Of a DNA stretch of 64,000 bases, positions 46,639 to 56,076 are shown piece after piece. The DNA comes from Bordetella genomosp. 4 (GTDB taxonomy: Bacteria > Pseudomonadota > Gammaproteobacteria > Burkholderiales > Burkholderiaceae_B). The position numbers and the translations under genes are program-made. The stretch lies in assembly GCF_002261185.1 (NCBI RefSeq), contig NZ_NEVQ01000013.1:62001-126000 (forward strand), in the 5' to 3' direction. The notes beneath the pieces were generated by a model. It did not search any database and was not told where the DNA came from. It saw only the letters and a list, made by a program, of their open reading frames with translations. How positions within the stretch are numbered: position 1 is the stretch's first letter; each line of letters begins with the position of its first letter.

Positions 46639-47541
46639 ATGCACTTTAGTCCGTATAACTGGGAATTGAATGAGCTCGCGGTGCAGCCGTTCGTGCGCGA
46701 GACTTATGACACTGAGCCGGCGGCGGCCCAGCCGCCCGTGCATGTCACGCTGCGCGGGCTGAACAAATATTACGGCGAACGTCACGTCCTGAAGGGGCTG
46801 AATATCGAGTTCGCGCCGGGCGAGTTCGCCGCCATCGTGGGGCGCAGCGGTTGCGGCAAAAGCACGTTGCTGCGGTTGCTGGCCGGTCTGGAAACCGCTA
46901 CGCCCGCCGCGGGGCAGCGAGGCGGCAGCACTGCGATTCGCTTTGACGGCGAGGTGCAAGACGGCGCCGATGACCGCGTGCGAATGATGTTCCAAGACCC
47001 TCGGCTGTTGCCGTGGAAATCGATTCTGGACAACGTCGCCATCGGTACGGCCATTCGTCAACGTGGCGAGGCGGCGTCTGTGCTGCGACAAGTCGGCTTG
47101 GGCGAACGGGGCGGCGAATGGCCGGCCGCATTATCGGGCGGTCAAAAGCAACGTGTGGCGCTTGCGCGGGCATTGCTGCATCGGCCAGGACTCTTGTTAT
47201 TGGACGAACCGCTCGGTGCATTGGATGCGTTGACGCGTCTGGAAATGCAGCAGTTGATCGAGGATCTCTGGCTGCGCGATGGTTTTACGGCTGTACTGGT
47301 GACGCACGATGTAAATGAAGCGATTGCCTTGGCTGACCGGGTCATTGTGATTGACGAGGGCAATGTGATCCTCGACCAGCGTGTCGCGTTGCCGCGGCCC
47401 CGGCTACGCACGAGTACTGCATTTGCTGCGCTGGAGGCACGTGTGCTCGACGCAGTATTGAACAAAAAAGACCCCACCCCGGTGGATACCCGTCCGCTGG
47501 CTCAGGTTATTTCCATTGACCATTTGCGGCTGGCAGTCTAG
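46639..47541 (+). CDS. ssuB: Sulfonate ABC transporter ATPase SsuB
   Basis: 300 residues from the ATG at 46639; the frame is open upstream inside ssuC but that is not the start. It has Walker A GRSGCGKS (68-75), Q-loop [18 protein letters not shown], signature LSGGQKQR, Walker [13 protein letters not shown] and switch His in VTHDVNEA. The QDxRLLPW motif is typical of the sulfonate/nitrate/taurine subfamily. The N-terminal extension of about 33 residues is longer than in E. coli SsuB (255 residues). Confidence 0.93.
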   Translation: MHFSPYNWELNELAVQPFVRETYDTEPAAAQPPVHVTLRGLNKYYGERHVLKGLNIEFAPGEFAAIVGRSGCGKSTLLRLLAGLETATPAAGQRGGSTAIRFDGEVQDGADDRVRMMFQDPRLLPWKSILDNVAIGTAIRQRGEAASVLRQVGLGERGGEWPAALSGGQKQRVALARALLHRPGLLLLDEPLGALDALTRLEMQQLIEDLWLRDGFTAVLVTHDVNEAIALADRVIVIDEGNVILDQRVALPRPRLRTSTAFAALEARVLDAVLNKKDPTPVDTRPLAQVISIDHLRLAV

Positions 47542-47569
47542 AGCCAGATTTTTTTACAGGAGCAGTCTC

Positions 47570-47785
47570 ATGAGCATTCAATCCATCAACGCCCGTAACC
47601 AGTTTCGCGGCCGTATCAAGGAAATCATCCTCGGCCCGGTGCTGTCCGAGGTTGATGTCGATACCCCCTCCGGTATCGTCACGTCGGTGATTACGACTCG
47701 TTCGGTCAAAGAACTGGATCTGCAGGTCGGCACCGAGGTGCTGGCGTTTGTAAAGGCTACGGAAGTGTCCGTGGCGAAACTCTAA
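47570..47785 (+). CDS. ssuF: Molbindin-type protein SsuF
   Basis: 71 residues, one Mop/TOBE domain: INARNQFRGRIKEIILGPVLSEVDVDTPSGIVTSVITTRSVKELDLQVGTEVLAFVKATEVSVAKL. The ATG at 47570 has ACAGGAG upstream and lies 28 bp after ssuB. Such molbindins bind molybdate. In pseudomonads the same gene closes ssuEADCBF and is needed for sulfonate use by an unclear mechanism. Here a molybdenum enzyme (sulfite dehydrogenase) follows directly, which may link the two. Confidence 0.9.
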   Translation: MSIQSINARNQFRGRIKEIILGPVLSEVDVDTPSGIVTSVITTRSVKELDLQVGTEVLAFVKATEVSVAKL

Positions 47786-47861
47786 AGCCGTGAGGGCGCA
47801 AACAGCGCGAACGGCTGTTTGCGTGTCGTATTGTGTTCGAGTGTGATTCACGAGGGAGTTC

Positions 47862-49211
47862 ATGCAGACCCGTATCGCAGTATCAGATAGCGACATTGAC
47901 GAGGTAGACGATTCAGCGGCCATAACGGCGGTTCAGTCATCGCGCCGCGATTTTCTACGGCGGGGTGTTGCGGCAGGCGGCCTGTTCGCGGCAACGGCTA
48001 CGACAGGCGTGTATGGTTCGTCAGCAGTGACGGCGCATACTACGGCAGTTCCTGCCGATGCCGATACACCATTGGAAATCCCCGAATGGAGCCGTGCGCC
48101 AGGGGCTCCTACAGGCGGGCAGCCTTATGGTCAGCCGTCCGCCTACGAAAAAAAGGTGATTCGTCATCTGCGCCCTAACGACAAGCAATACATTTCCTCG
48201 TCCACGCGTACACCCATCCAGGAGCTGGACGGCATCATTACGCCAAACGGCCTGTTCTACGAGCGTCATCACGGTGGCGTACCCGAGATCGATCCCGCTC
48301 AGCATCGTCTGGCATTGCACGGCTTGGTAGATCGGCCCTTGTTGTTCACGATGGACGATCTGCGGCGTTTCCCTTCCGAATCGCATATCTATTTTTTGGA
48401 ATGCTCGGGCAATCCGGGCTACAACGTCTACGGCAAGACGGCGGCGGAGGCTAACGGCCTGGTGAGCTGTGCCGAGTGGACGGGCGTCCCCCTGCGCACT
48501 GTATTGGCCGAGGCTGGTGTGCAAGCGCAAGCAAAATGGATCGTGGCCGAAGGCGCCGACGCTGCAGCGATGACGCGCAGTATTCCGATAGAGAAATGCC
48601 TGGAGGATGCCTTGCTGGTGTACAGCCAGAACGGTGAGCGCCTGCGTCCCGAACAAGGTTATCCCTTGCGCCTGCTGTTACCGGGGTTCGAAGGCAATAT
48701 GAGCATCAAATGGCTGCGGCGTTTACATGTGACGGACAAGCCCGCGCAATCGCGCGAGGAGACCTCCAAATACACGGATCCGCTGCCCGACGGCACTGCA
48801 CGGCGTTTTACGTTTTACATGGAGGCCAAGTCCATCATCACAGCCCCCTCTGGCGGCCAACTCGTGTCTAAGCCCGGCTTTAACGAAATCCGTGGAATCG
48901 CGTGGAGCGGGCACGGGAAAATCGTGCGTGTCGAGGTGTCTGTAGATGATGGCAAGACATGGCACGAAGCGCAACTGCAGGCGCCGGTATTGACCCGCGC
49001 GATCACGCGATTTCGTTATCCCTGGGAGTGGAACGGCGAAGCCACAGTGATCCAGAGCCGCGCGACTGACGAGACCGGCTATGTGCAGCCCACCCTCGAA
49101 GCGCTGGTCGCTGTGCGCGGGGTGAACAATACCTATCACAACAATGCGATTACGCCCTGGCGTGTCGCTGCGAATGGCGAGGTCACGAATGCGCGTATTA
49201 AAACAGGCTGA
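47862..49211 (+). CDS. soxC: SoxC-like sulfite dehydrogenase molybdoenzyme subunit
   Basis: 449 residues. A Tat signal (SRRDFLRRGVAAGGLFAAT) indicates folded export with its cofactor. The sulfite-oxidase core has the molybdenum-ligating Cys181 in YFLECSGNPGYNVYG, followed by VSCAEWTGVPLRTVLAEAGV, the PLRLLLPGFEGNMSIKWLRRLHV segment, and the C-terminal dimerisation domain (IRGIAWSGHGKIVRVEVSVDDGKTWHEAQL). It would oxidise sulfite, passing electrons to the cytochrome encoded next. It lies 76 bp downstream of ssuF. Other sox genes are absent, so the role is probably sulfite removal rather than thiosulfate oxidation. Confidence 0.9.
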   Translation: MQTRIAVSDSDIDEVDDSAAITAVQSSRRDFLRRGVAAGGLFAATATTGVYGSSAVTAHTTAVPADADTPLEIPEWSRAPGAPTGGQPYGQPSAYEKKVIRHLRPNDKQYISSSTRTPIQELDGIITPNGLFYERHHGGVPEIDPAQHRLALHGLVDRPLLFTMDDLRRFPSESHIYFLECSGNPGYNVYGKTAAEANGLVSCAEWTGVPLRTVLAEAGVQAQAKWIVAEGADAAAMTRSIPIEKCLEDALLVYSQNGERLRPEQGYPLRLLLPGFEGNMSIKWLRRLHVTDKPAQSREETSKYTDPLPDGTARRFTFYMEAKSIITAPSGGQLVSKPGFNEIRGIAWSGHGKIVRVEVSVDDGKTWHEAQLQAPVLTRAITRFRYPWEWNGEATVIQSRATDETGYVQPTLEALVAVRGVNNTYHNNAITPWRVAANGEVTNARIKTG

Positions 49212-49851
49212 GTCACGGGGCTGGTCGCGATGGTGTTCCATACATACGCTCTTGAGTGGTATAGGTCATAGCGTCACTGTGTCGCTGATGCTGGTCAGTT
49301 CAGCATCGGCCCAGCAGCCTTCGCAGCCCGCGAGCTTGGGGCACTATGGCATTGGTACGCCATTGACCGAGGCCCGCCTGGCGCCCTGGAATATCGATGT
49401 CGCGCCTGATGGCTTGAACCTGCCTGCGGGTCAGGGGACTGTCGCCGCCGGACGGACCTTGTATGCTGCGCAATGCGCCGCCTGCCATGGTGCGCAGGGC
49501 GAGGGTGGACAAGGTGATCGTCTGGTGGGCGGAGCGGGGACGCTGGCCAGCGCCAAACCGATACGTACGGTGGGTAGTTACTGGCCCTATGCTACGACGC
49601 TGTACGACTATATTCGCCGCGCTATGCCACTCTATGCGCCGCAATCCCTCAGTAATGATGAGGTTTATGCGGTGTCGGCCTATGTGCTGCATTTGAACGG
49701 TCTATGGCCAGAGGATAAGGTATTGGATGCGGGTGGGTTGCGCAGTATCCAGATGCCGAATCGGGACGGATTTGTAGACGATGCTCGGCCGGATGTGAAG
49801 CCCCAGGCCAGCGCGGCTGAGGCCGCGGCGGTTGTCGGGTCGCCTCGATGA
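49189..49851 (+). CDS. soxD: SoxD-like c-type cytochrome, partner of the sulfite dehydrogenase
   Basis: 220 residues from the ATG at 49189, overlapping the SoxC-like gene by 23 bp. A signal region ends near SSASA. One haem-binding motif CAACH (96-100) lies in AAGRTLYAAQCAACHGAQGEGGQGDRL, and the likely axial Met is in IRRAMPLYAPQSLSNDEVYAVSAYVLHLNG. It accepts electrons from the molybdenum subunit in the periplasm. True SoxD is longer and can have two haems; this short single-haem form resembles SorB/SoxD-type partners. A CGCCCCA-GAAA-TGGGGCG hairpin follows at 49870-49887. Confidence 0.87.
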   Translation: MRVLKQAESRGWSRWCSIHTLLSGIGHSVTVSLMLVSSASAQQPSQPASLGHYGIGTPLTEARLAPWNIDVAPDGLNLPAGQGTVAAGRTLYAAQCAACHGAQGEGGQGDRLVGGAGTLASAKPIRTVGSYWPYATTLYDYIRRAMPLYAPQSLSNDEVYAVSAYVLHLNGLWPEDKVLDAGGLRSIQMPNRDGFVDDARPDVKPQASAAEAAAVVGSPR

Positions 49852-49869
49852 CCTATATCATGACGGCGG

Positions 49870-49887
49870 CGCCCCAGAAATGGGGCG
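49870..49887 (+). terminator. Short GC-rich hairpin after the sulfite dehydrogenase genes
   Basis: CGCCCCA (49870-49876) and TGGGGCG (49881-49887) enclose a GAAA tetraloop, 19 bp after the cytochrome stop. It lacks a T run, so termination may be partial. Confidence 0.5.
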
Positions 49888-49947
49888 TTGCGTTGTCGCG
49901 GCCTGCGCTTTAGTGGCTGCACACCGTCTCGTCAAGGAGGCCGCCAC

Positions 49948-52494
49948 GTGGCTTTGCAGACCCGCACCGCCCATTCCCTCGGTATGAATGTCAATCCGGC
50001 GCTGTCGCGCGCGCGCTGGGCGATACCATGGGTGGTGCAACTATGCCGCGTCATGGCGGTGTTGTTTGCGCTGTTCCTCAGCCAAGGGGTGCAGGCAGCC
50101 GTTGCGATTCCTGGCTTGTCGTCCGCTGCTGAGAAGCCCGCCGCCGAAGCGGCGCCGGCTGACGCGTTGACGCCTGCCAAATTGGCGGACCTGCTCGATG
50201 ATCCCACCACGCGCGATAAGCTGATCGAGCAACTCCGGGCACAGGCGGCGGCGCCGTCCCAGCCTGCGTCTGGCACGGATCCGACTGCCGCGCCGCCGTC
50301 GCTGCCGACGCGCATTGCGACTGGCGCACAGGATTTCCTGGCGACGATGGGCACGAATGCACAGACCGCCGTAGACGAATTGACGGCGGTGGTGCAAAAC
50401 CGGGGCATGGTCCCGGAGCGGCGAGAGCGGCTGATTACGACTCTGGTGAGCCTTGCCATTGTCGCGGCAGCCACCTTGATCGTTTTTGGCGTATTGCGGG
50501 CCATTGCAGCCTTTGCCTACACCCGGATAGACAAATGGGCGGCGACCCCGTCGTTGTCGGCCGTCGGGCCGGTACGGTCCGCAGCCAGGGCCATGTTTGT
50601 GCGGCGGGCGGGAGCCATTGTCGGGGCCTTGCTTATCGACATGGCTATCGTGTTGTTGGCCGGAATGGCAGGCTATGCCACGGCAATGTATGCAGAGAGA
50701 CCCTACGGTGCGGTGACGACGGCGCAATCCTTGTTTGTGAATGCCTTTGTGGCCGTGGGAATTACGCGAGCCCTGATTCGCGCGGTGTTTGCCACGCGCT
50801 ATCCGGCGCTGCGTCTTTTTACGATGGCCGATGAGACGGCTCAGTACTGGAATGTCCGGTTGGGGCATATCGCTGCCGTCGTGGGCTACGGCTTGTTGCT
50901 GGTCGAGCCCGTGGCGCAGTCTCTGCTGTCGCCTGCCTTAGGCGAATTGCTTGGCCTGGCCATCATGATAACGGCCTATATCTACGCGGTGCGTATCATT
51001 TGGCGTAACCGCAACTTGTTGCGCGAACATTTAAAACAGCGCGCCGAACGCGCCTCGATCCACTCATTTGGCACGGCGCTGCGTCTGTTGGCGCGCAGTT
51101 GGCATTTCCTGGCGATCGGATATTTCACGGTATTGCTGATAGTCAGTCAGGTTGACACCCAAGAGGCCTTGCCATTCATGGTCCAAGCGACGGTGCAATC
51201 GGTCGTGGCGCTGGCCGTGGGGTCGCTCGTCATCATGTTGCTGGCCACCATGTTGGCTCAGCGCATCCGTCTGCCCGAGGATGTGCGGCGCAAGCTGCCC
51301 ATGCTGGAAGCGCGCGTGAATGCCTATGTGCCCGCAGGACTGCGCGGCGTTGGCGTGCTGGTACGCATCGTGGTGGCGTTGTTTGTGCTGGATGCCTGGC
51401 GGGTGTTTGACTTGTCGAGGTGGATTTCCTCGGCCGCGGGGGCAAAGGCCATCGGCGTTGTCGTCCATGTGGCTATCGTGCTGTTGGTGGCGGCCGTGGT
51501 ATGGACCTTGATCGCCAGCATCATCGAGCATCGGCTCAGCACACAAGAGGGCCGCAGCCTGCCTACCGCGCGCGAGCGCACCTTGTTGGCGCTGTTTCGC
51601 AATGCCACCCTGATCGTGATCGTCACGATGACGGTCATGGTGGTGCTCTCACAGATCGGCGTGGATATCGGTCCGCTGATTGCAGGCGCCGGGGTGGTCG
51701 GTCTGGCAATCGGCTTCGGCTCGCAAAAGCTCGTACAAGACATCATCACAGGGATTTTCATCCAGCTGGAAAACGGCATGAACCAGAATGACGTGGTTCA
51801 GGTCGCAGGGATTTTCGGGACAGTGGAAAAGATCACGATCCGCTCGGTGGGTATACGTACGCTGGACGGCGGCTATCATTTGATCCCGTTCTCATCGGTG
51901 GATGTGGTGTCCAACCATATGCGCGATTTCTCGTATCACTTGGGCGAATACACGATTTCGCATCGGGAAAGCGTGGATGATGCGATTCAGCATCTGCGCC
52001 AGGCGTTTGATGAACTGATGCAGGATGAGTTGCTGGCCCCCGAGGTCCTGGAAGACGTCAGCATTCCGGGTGTGACCGCATTGAACGAAAAGGGCGCGAC
52101 CATTCGCGTGTTGATCAAGACCACGCCGGGTATGCAGTGGGCAGTGCAGCGCGGCTACAACCGATTGGTCAAGAAGCACTTCAACGCTGCCGGTATCGAG
52201 CTGCCGTATCCGCACACCGTGCTGTACTTTGGTCAGGACAAGAATGGCTACGCCCCGCCGGCCAACGTATTCATGCAGACCGAGCGTGCCGCGAATACAC
52301 ATAATGCGCGTGCGGCAGGGCACACGCGCCGTCAATTATCCAAGGAGCAGGGCGAGGCGTCGGAGGACGTGTTGGGCAATGAGCTGGAGCGTACGGCCGA
52401 AGCGGACGACGAGGCTGCAGCGGATTCTGCCGCAACGCAGGCGGCCGATGCCAGCCAGGGACCTGAAGTCTCTCAGAACAAGAAGCCGGCATGA
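49948..52494 (+). CDS. ybiO: YbiO-type moderate-conductance mechanosensitive channel
   Basis: 848 residues. The GTG at 49948 is chosen because a perfect AAGGAGG (49934-49940) lies 7 bp upstream; an ATG at 49984 has none. After a signal-like segment ending GVQA there is a LADLLDDPTTRDKLIEQLR motif as in E. coli YbiO, many membrane helices, then the MscS pore and cytoplasmic domain: IAGAGVVGLAIGFGSQKLVQDIITGIFIQLENGMNQNDVVQVAGIFGTVEKITIRSVGIRTLDGGYHLIPFSSV. It opens on membrane tension to relieve hypo-osmotic shock. The C-terminal tail is acidic and Ala-rich, longer than in E. coli (741 residues). Confidence 0.9.
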   Translation: MALQTRTAHSLGMNVNPALSRARWAIPWVVQLCRVMAVLFALFLSQGVQAAVAIPGLSSAAEKPAAEAAPADALTPAKLADLLDDPTTRDKLIEQLRAQAAAPSQPASGTDPTAAPPSLPTRIATGAQDFLATMGTNAQTAVDELTAVVQNRGMVPERRERLITTLVSLAIVAAATLIVFGVLRAIAAFAYTRIDKWAATPSLSAVGPVRSAARAMFVRRAGAIVGALLIDMAIVLLAGMAGYATAMYAERPYGAVTTAQSLFVNAFVAVGITRALIRAVFATRYPALRLFTMADETAQYWNVRLGHIAAVVGYGLLLVEPVAQSLLSPALGELLGLAIMITAYIYAVRIIWRNRNLLREHLKQRAERASIHSFGTALRLLARSWHFLAIGYFTVLLIVSQVDTQEALPFMVQATVQSVVALAVGSLVIMLLATMLAQRIRLPEDVRRKLPMLEARVNAYVPAGLRGVGVLVRIVVALFVLDAWRVFDLSRWISSAAGAKAIGVVVHVAIVLLVAAVVWTLIASIIEHRLSTQEGRSLPTARERTLLALFRNATLIVIVTMTVMVVLSQIGVDIGPLIAGAGVVGLAIGFGSQKLVQDIITGIFIQLENGMNQNDVVQVAGIFGTVEKITIRSVGIRTLDGGYHLIPFSSVDVVSNHMRDFSYHLGEYTISHRESVDDAIQHLRQAFDELMQDELLAPEVLEDVSIPGVTALNEKGATIRVLIKTTPGMQWAVQRGYNRLVKKHFNAAGIELPYPHTVLYFGQDKNGYAPPANVFMQTERAANTHNARAAGHTRRQLSKEQGEASEDVLGNELERTAEADDEAAADSAATQAADASQGPEVSQNKKPA

Positions 52495-52518
52495 CTTGAG
52501 TGTCGTCGGACAGTCAGG

Positions 52519-52566
52519 GCCGGTTAACGCGCAGAGCAAGACGTTCGCGCGCTCGCGTTAACCGGC
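52519..52566. terminator. Inverted repeat between convergent ybiO and M20 peptidase genes
   Basis: GCCGGTTAACGCG (52519-52531) is matched by CGCGTTAACCGGC (52554-52566), a perfect 13-bp stem around a 22-nt loop. It lies 24 bp after ybiO and 38 bp from the end of the opposing peptidase gene, as expected for a shared terminator. A T run is lacking. Confidence 0.65.
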
Positions 52567-52604
52567 TGATTGCTCCAAAATAGCTGGCGGCTATCCGGCA
52601 AATG

Positions 52605-53990
52605 TCATTTTGGTGTGCCGCCCGAGCCCAGATCCCAATACAGTCCCGTCATCAAGGTCAATGCTTCGCGCAACAGCTCCGGAGGCAAATGCTCGTTCGG
52701 AGCATGTTGCGAGCATCCCGGATACGAATGTGGGACCCATACCGTCTTTAACCCAAGCACGTCGGTGAAAATATCATTGGGCAGGGACCCGCCCAAATTC
52801 GGCAGAATGGCGGTTTTCTTGCCGCTGGTTTTTTCGAGCGACGACACGGCCCATTTGACCCAGGGATCTTCGGGGTCGATCCGTGTTGCCTTGAACATGG
52901 TTTCGCGCGTGGTTTGTATTTTCACCATGGGAAAGCCTTGGCGATCCAGATGGCGGCGTAACGCAGGCAACAAATTGTCGGGATCGACGCCGACGACAAA
53001 ACGCAATTGGCATCGCGCCCAGGCGCGTGGCGGGATCGCGTTGACGGGGGTTTCCGGATTGCCGGTCTTGTAGGCCAGGACTTCGAACGAGCACCAGCCG
53101 AATACGCGTTCGGCGGGCGAGAGGCCGGGTTCTCCCCATTCCGGCTCGATGACAGGGCCATCCGATCCGCCGTCGACCTCGCAATCCGCCAGCGCGCGCC
53201 GTACGGATGCCGGCAACTCCGCAGGCACCCATTCCGGGATACGAATCTGTCCCGTGGGAGATGAAATACTGGCAATGGCGTGTGCGAGCTGGATTCCCGG
53301 GTTCGATATCAATCCACCCCAGTTGCCCGAGTGATGGCCGCCTGCGCGCGCCTCGATGCTGAGATCGATATTCAGGCTGCCGCGCGCGCCGAGGAATACG
53401 GTGGGGCGCTGAGGACTCAGGCGTGGGCCATCCGAGGCGATGAGCAGATCGGCGCTGAAACGATCCTTGTGCTGTTCGCATAGCTCGCGCAGCCCCGGCG
53501 ACCCGGTTTCTTCGCCCATCTCGATCAGGTATTTGACGTTAAAGCCCAGCTTGCCTCGCGTTTCCAATACGAGACGCAGCGCCTCCATGTTGATGCTGTG
53601 CTGGCCCTTGTTGTCAGCGATGCCTCGTCCATACCAGCGGCCGTCTCGCTCGGTCAGCGTCCAGGGCGACAGGCCTTCGTGCCATTCAGGTTCGAGCCCG
53701 CGAATCACGTCGCCGTGGCCGTAGCCCAGTACGGTGGGCAGGGCAGGGTCTTCGATACGCTCCGCATATAAAAACGGGGCGCGTGCCTTGGCATGAGTCA
53801 AGGTCTCGCAGCGAAAGCCCATTGCCTCAAAGGCGGGTTGCATCTCGGTGGAGAGATAGCTTGCCAACGCCTCGGCGCGATCAGGGTTCTGGCTCTCTGT
53901 GGGGATGCTCACACGACGGCTCAGAACGGCACGGAAGGCGCCTGAATCAAAACACTGTTCAGCGTTGGCAATGGCTTGTTCACGGCTCAC
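52605..53990 (-). CDS. M20 family metallopeptidase
   Basis: 461 residues from a GTG at 53990 with AAGGAAA upstream. It has the di-zinc site of M20: GYGHGDV (His), WYGRGIADNKGQ (bridging Asp), LIEMGEETGSPG (catalytic and ligand Glu), IASDGPR (Asp) and a C-terminal HAPNEHL. The lid domain contains ARAGGHHSGNWGG. Relatives act on dipeptides or N-acyl amino acids in the cytoplasm. It is the last gene of the peptide-transporter operon (133-bp gap), so it probably splits the imported substrate. Confidence 0.9.
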   Translation of the reverse strand: MSREQAIANAEQCFDSGAFRAVLSRRVSIPTESQNPDRAEALASYLSTEMQPAFEAMGFRCETLTHAKARAPFLYAERIEDPALPTVLGYGHGDVIRGLEPEWHEGLSPWTLTERDGRWYGRGIADNKGQHSINMEALRLVLETRGKLGFNVKYLIEMGEETGSPGLRELCEQHKDRFSADLLIASDGPRLSPQRPTVFLGARGSLNIDLSIEARAGGHHSGNWGGLISNPGIQLAHAIASISSPTGQIRIPEWVPAELPASVRRALADCEVDGGSDGPVIEPEWGEPGLSPAERVFGWCSFEVLAYKTGNPETPVNAIPPRAWARCQLRFVVGVDPDNLLPALRRHLDRQGFPMVKIQTTRETMFKATRIDPEDPWVKWAVSSLEKTSGKKTAILPNLGGSLPNDIFTDVLGLKTVWVPHSYPGCSQHAPNEHLPPELLREALTLMTGLYWDLGSGGTPK

Positions 53991-54123
53991 GATGATTTTC
54001 CTTGAATGAGATGGAAACTCCGCACATGGCTTCGGAGAAGAACCTCAGCTGTGGGCGGCATGATGTTTGATTCCGAGTGTCGTCATTTGAGTTTTGTCTG
54101 TTCATCGCTTGAGTACGCAGTCT

Positions 54124-55095
54124 TCAGGCAATGGCCTTTTCTTGCGAATACGACGGATACAGATGACAAGCGACTTGCGCCTGACCTTGTGTGTGCAGCG
54201 CAGGCCGTTGTTGTTCGCACTGCGGCATCGCATGTTTGCAGCGCGGATGAAACGGACAGCCGGCGGGCGGATTGATCGGGTCGGGAAAGGATAGTCCCAG
54301 TCCCATGTCCGGTATGCCCAGTCCCGGTTCGGGCGTGAGCACCGAGGCGAGCAGGGCTTGTGTATACGGATGGCGCGGCTCATGAAAAAGCTCGGTGGCA
54401 GGCGCGGATTCAACCACGCGGCCCAGATACATCACCGCAACGTGTGTCGCAATGTGTTCGACGACAGCCAGGTTATGGCTGATGAACACATAGGTCAGGT
54501 TGAATTCCTGCCGCAGCGTCATCAACAGATTCATGATCTGCGCCTGCACCGATACGTCCAATGCTGAGGTCGGCTCGTCGCAGATGACGATTTCAGGATT
54601 CATCACCAGGGCGCGCGCAATCGCAACGCGCTGGCGTTGGCCGCCGGACAGCTGCCCGGGCGTGTTGTTGGCCAGCCGGGGAGGCAGGCCCACGCGTTCG
54701 AGCATCTCGATGGCTTTGTGCTGGCGAGGGTTGGCGATGCCGTGCACCTCCAGTGGCAGCGATACGATGGACGCGATGCTGCGGCGCGGGTTCAGCGACG
54801 AATAGGGGTCTTGGAATACGGGTTGAACCCGCCGCGCAAGATCACGCCGCGACATGCTGCGTATGTCTTGGCCTTCGATACTGACGCTGCCGCTGGTCGT
54901 CGGGATGAGCCCCAGCAGCAGCCGCGCCAGGGTGGATTTGCCGCAGCCGGATTCTCCGACAATGCCCAGCACGCCGCCGCGCTCTACCTGTAAATCCACA
55001 CCATTGACCGCATGCAGCGTGCGGCGAGGTTGAAACATGCCGCTCTTTACCGTGAAGCTGCGGCTGACGTCTTGCGCCTGGATGAGTGGGCTCAT
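54124..55095 (-). CDS. Dipeptide-type ABC transporter ATPase (DppF/OppF-like)
   Basis: 323 residues from the ATG at 55095, which overlaps the stop of the preceding ATPase gene (ATGA). Walker A GESGCGKS, Q-loop PVFQDPYSSLNPR, signature LSGGQRQR, Walker B IVICDEPTSALD and FISHNLAVVEH are intact. The C-terminal oligopeptide-type zinc/cluster region has GCPFHPRCKHAMPQCEQQRP. It pairs with the DppD-like ATPase to drive import. Confidence 0.92.
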   Translation of the reverse strand: MSPLIQAQDVSRSFTVKSGMFQPRRTLHAVNGVDLQVERGGVLGIVGESGCGKSTLARLLLGLIPTTSGSVSIEGQDIRSMSRRDLARRVQPVFQDPYSSLNPRRSIASIVSLPLEVHGIANPRQHKAIEMLERVGLPPRLANNTPGQLSGGQRQRVAIARALVMNPEIVICDEPTSALDVSVQAQIMNLLMTLRQEFNLTYVFISHNLAVVEHIATHVAVMYLGRVVESAPATELFHEPRHPYTQALLASVLTPEPGLGIPDMGLGLSFPDPINPPAGCPFHPRCKHAMPQCEQQRPALHTQGQAQVACHLYPSYSQEKAIA

Positions 55096-56072
55096 GCGTG
55101 CGCCTCCGTGCGAATGCAGCGCCACTGCCGGCCGGGTGCTTCGTGAACGGGAACGGCCTGTTGGCAAACGGCCTGCGCATAGCGGCATCGATCATGAAAT
55201 GCACAACCGTGCAGATCGCCGACCAAGGCCGGCACGACGCCGGGAATGGTGCCCAACGGCGTGCCGGGAGGGGTGCGGCCCGGCACCGGAATACAGGCCA
55301 ATAGCCCCTCGGTATACGGATGGCGCGGCGCTTGAAATAGCTCGGATACAGGACCTTGTTCGACGATCTGGCCCGCATACATCACGGCGACCTGGCGCGC
55401 AATGCGGGCCACCACGCCGAGATCGTGCGTGATGAGCACCATGGCAATGCCCAATTCCGCCTGCAAGTCGGCCAGCAACCGCAGGATCTGCGCCTGAATG
55501 GTCACGTCCAGCGCCGTGCTGGGCTCGTCGGCGATCAAGAGTTCCGGGCCGCACATCAATGCCATGGCGATCATGACGCGTTGACGCAGGCCCCCAGACA
55601 ACTGGTGCGGATATTGTCCAAGCCGTTGCGCGGCAGAGGCGATGCCGACTTTTTCCAACAACTCCACAGCACGCTCTCGAGCCTGACTGGCGCTGGCATG
55701 CCGATGGTGGCGATAGTGTTCAGTGAGTTGGTCGCCGATGGTATAGGCGGGGTTCAAGGCGGTCATGGGCTCTTGGAAAATCATGGCCATCTTGTTGCCG
55801 CGCAGGGCGTTGACGCGCCGGCGGCTGGCGCGAGACAGGTCTTCGCCCAGGACCGCCAGGCGCGAAGTGCTGCGTTTTGCGGCCCTGGGCAACAGGCCCA
55901 TGATAGCCAGCGAGGTCATGGATTTCCCGCAGCCCGATTCACCCACCAGGCACAATGTCTCGCCACGCCGCACCTGGAATGAAATGTCGCGCACCGCATG
56001 CAGCTGGCCGCGTGGCGTATCGATATCCACGCGCAGGTTCTGTACGTCTAATACGATATCGGAGTCGGTCAT
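55092..56072 (-). CDS. Dipeptide-type ABC transporter ATPase (DppD/OppD-like)
   Basis: 326 residues. Walker A GESGCGKS, Q-loop [20 protein letters not shown], signature LSGGLRQR, Walker B LLIADEPSTALDV and LITHDLGVVARIA are present, with the C-terminal family motif GCAFHDRCRYAQAVC. It is the first ATPase of the pair, 4 bp downstream of the DppC-like permease and overlapping the next ATPase by 4 bp. Confidence 0.92.
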   Translation of the reverse strand: MTDSDIVLDVQNLRVDIDTPRGQLHAVRDISFQVRRGETLCLVGESGCGKSMTSLAIMGLLPRAAKRSTSRLAVLGEDLSRASRRRVNALRGNKMAMIFQEPMTALNPAYTIGDQLTEHYRHHRHASASQARERAVELLEKVGIASAAQRLGQYPHQLSGGLRQRVMIAMALMCGPELLIADEPSTALDVTIQAQILRLLADLQAELGIAMVLITHDLGVVARIARQVAVMYAGQIVEQGPVSELFQAPRHPYTEGLLACIPVPGRTPPGTPLGTIPGVVPALVGDLHGCAFHDRCRYAQAVCQQAVPVHEAPGRQWRCIRTEAHA

Positions 56073-56076
56073 TGCG

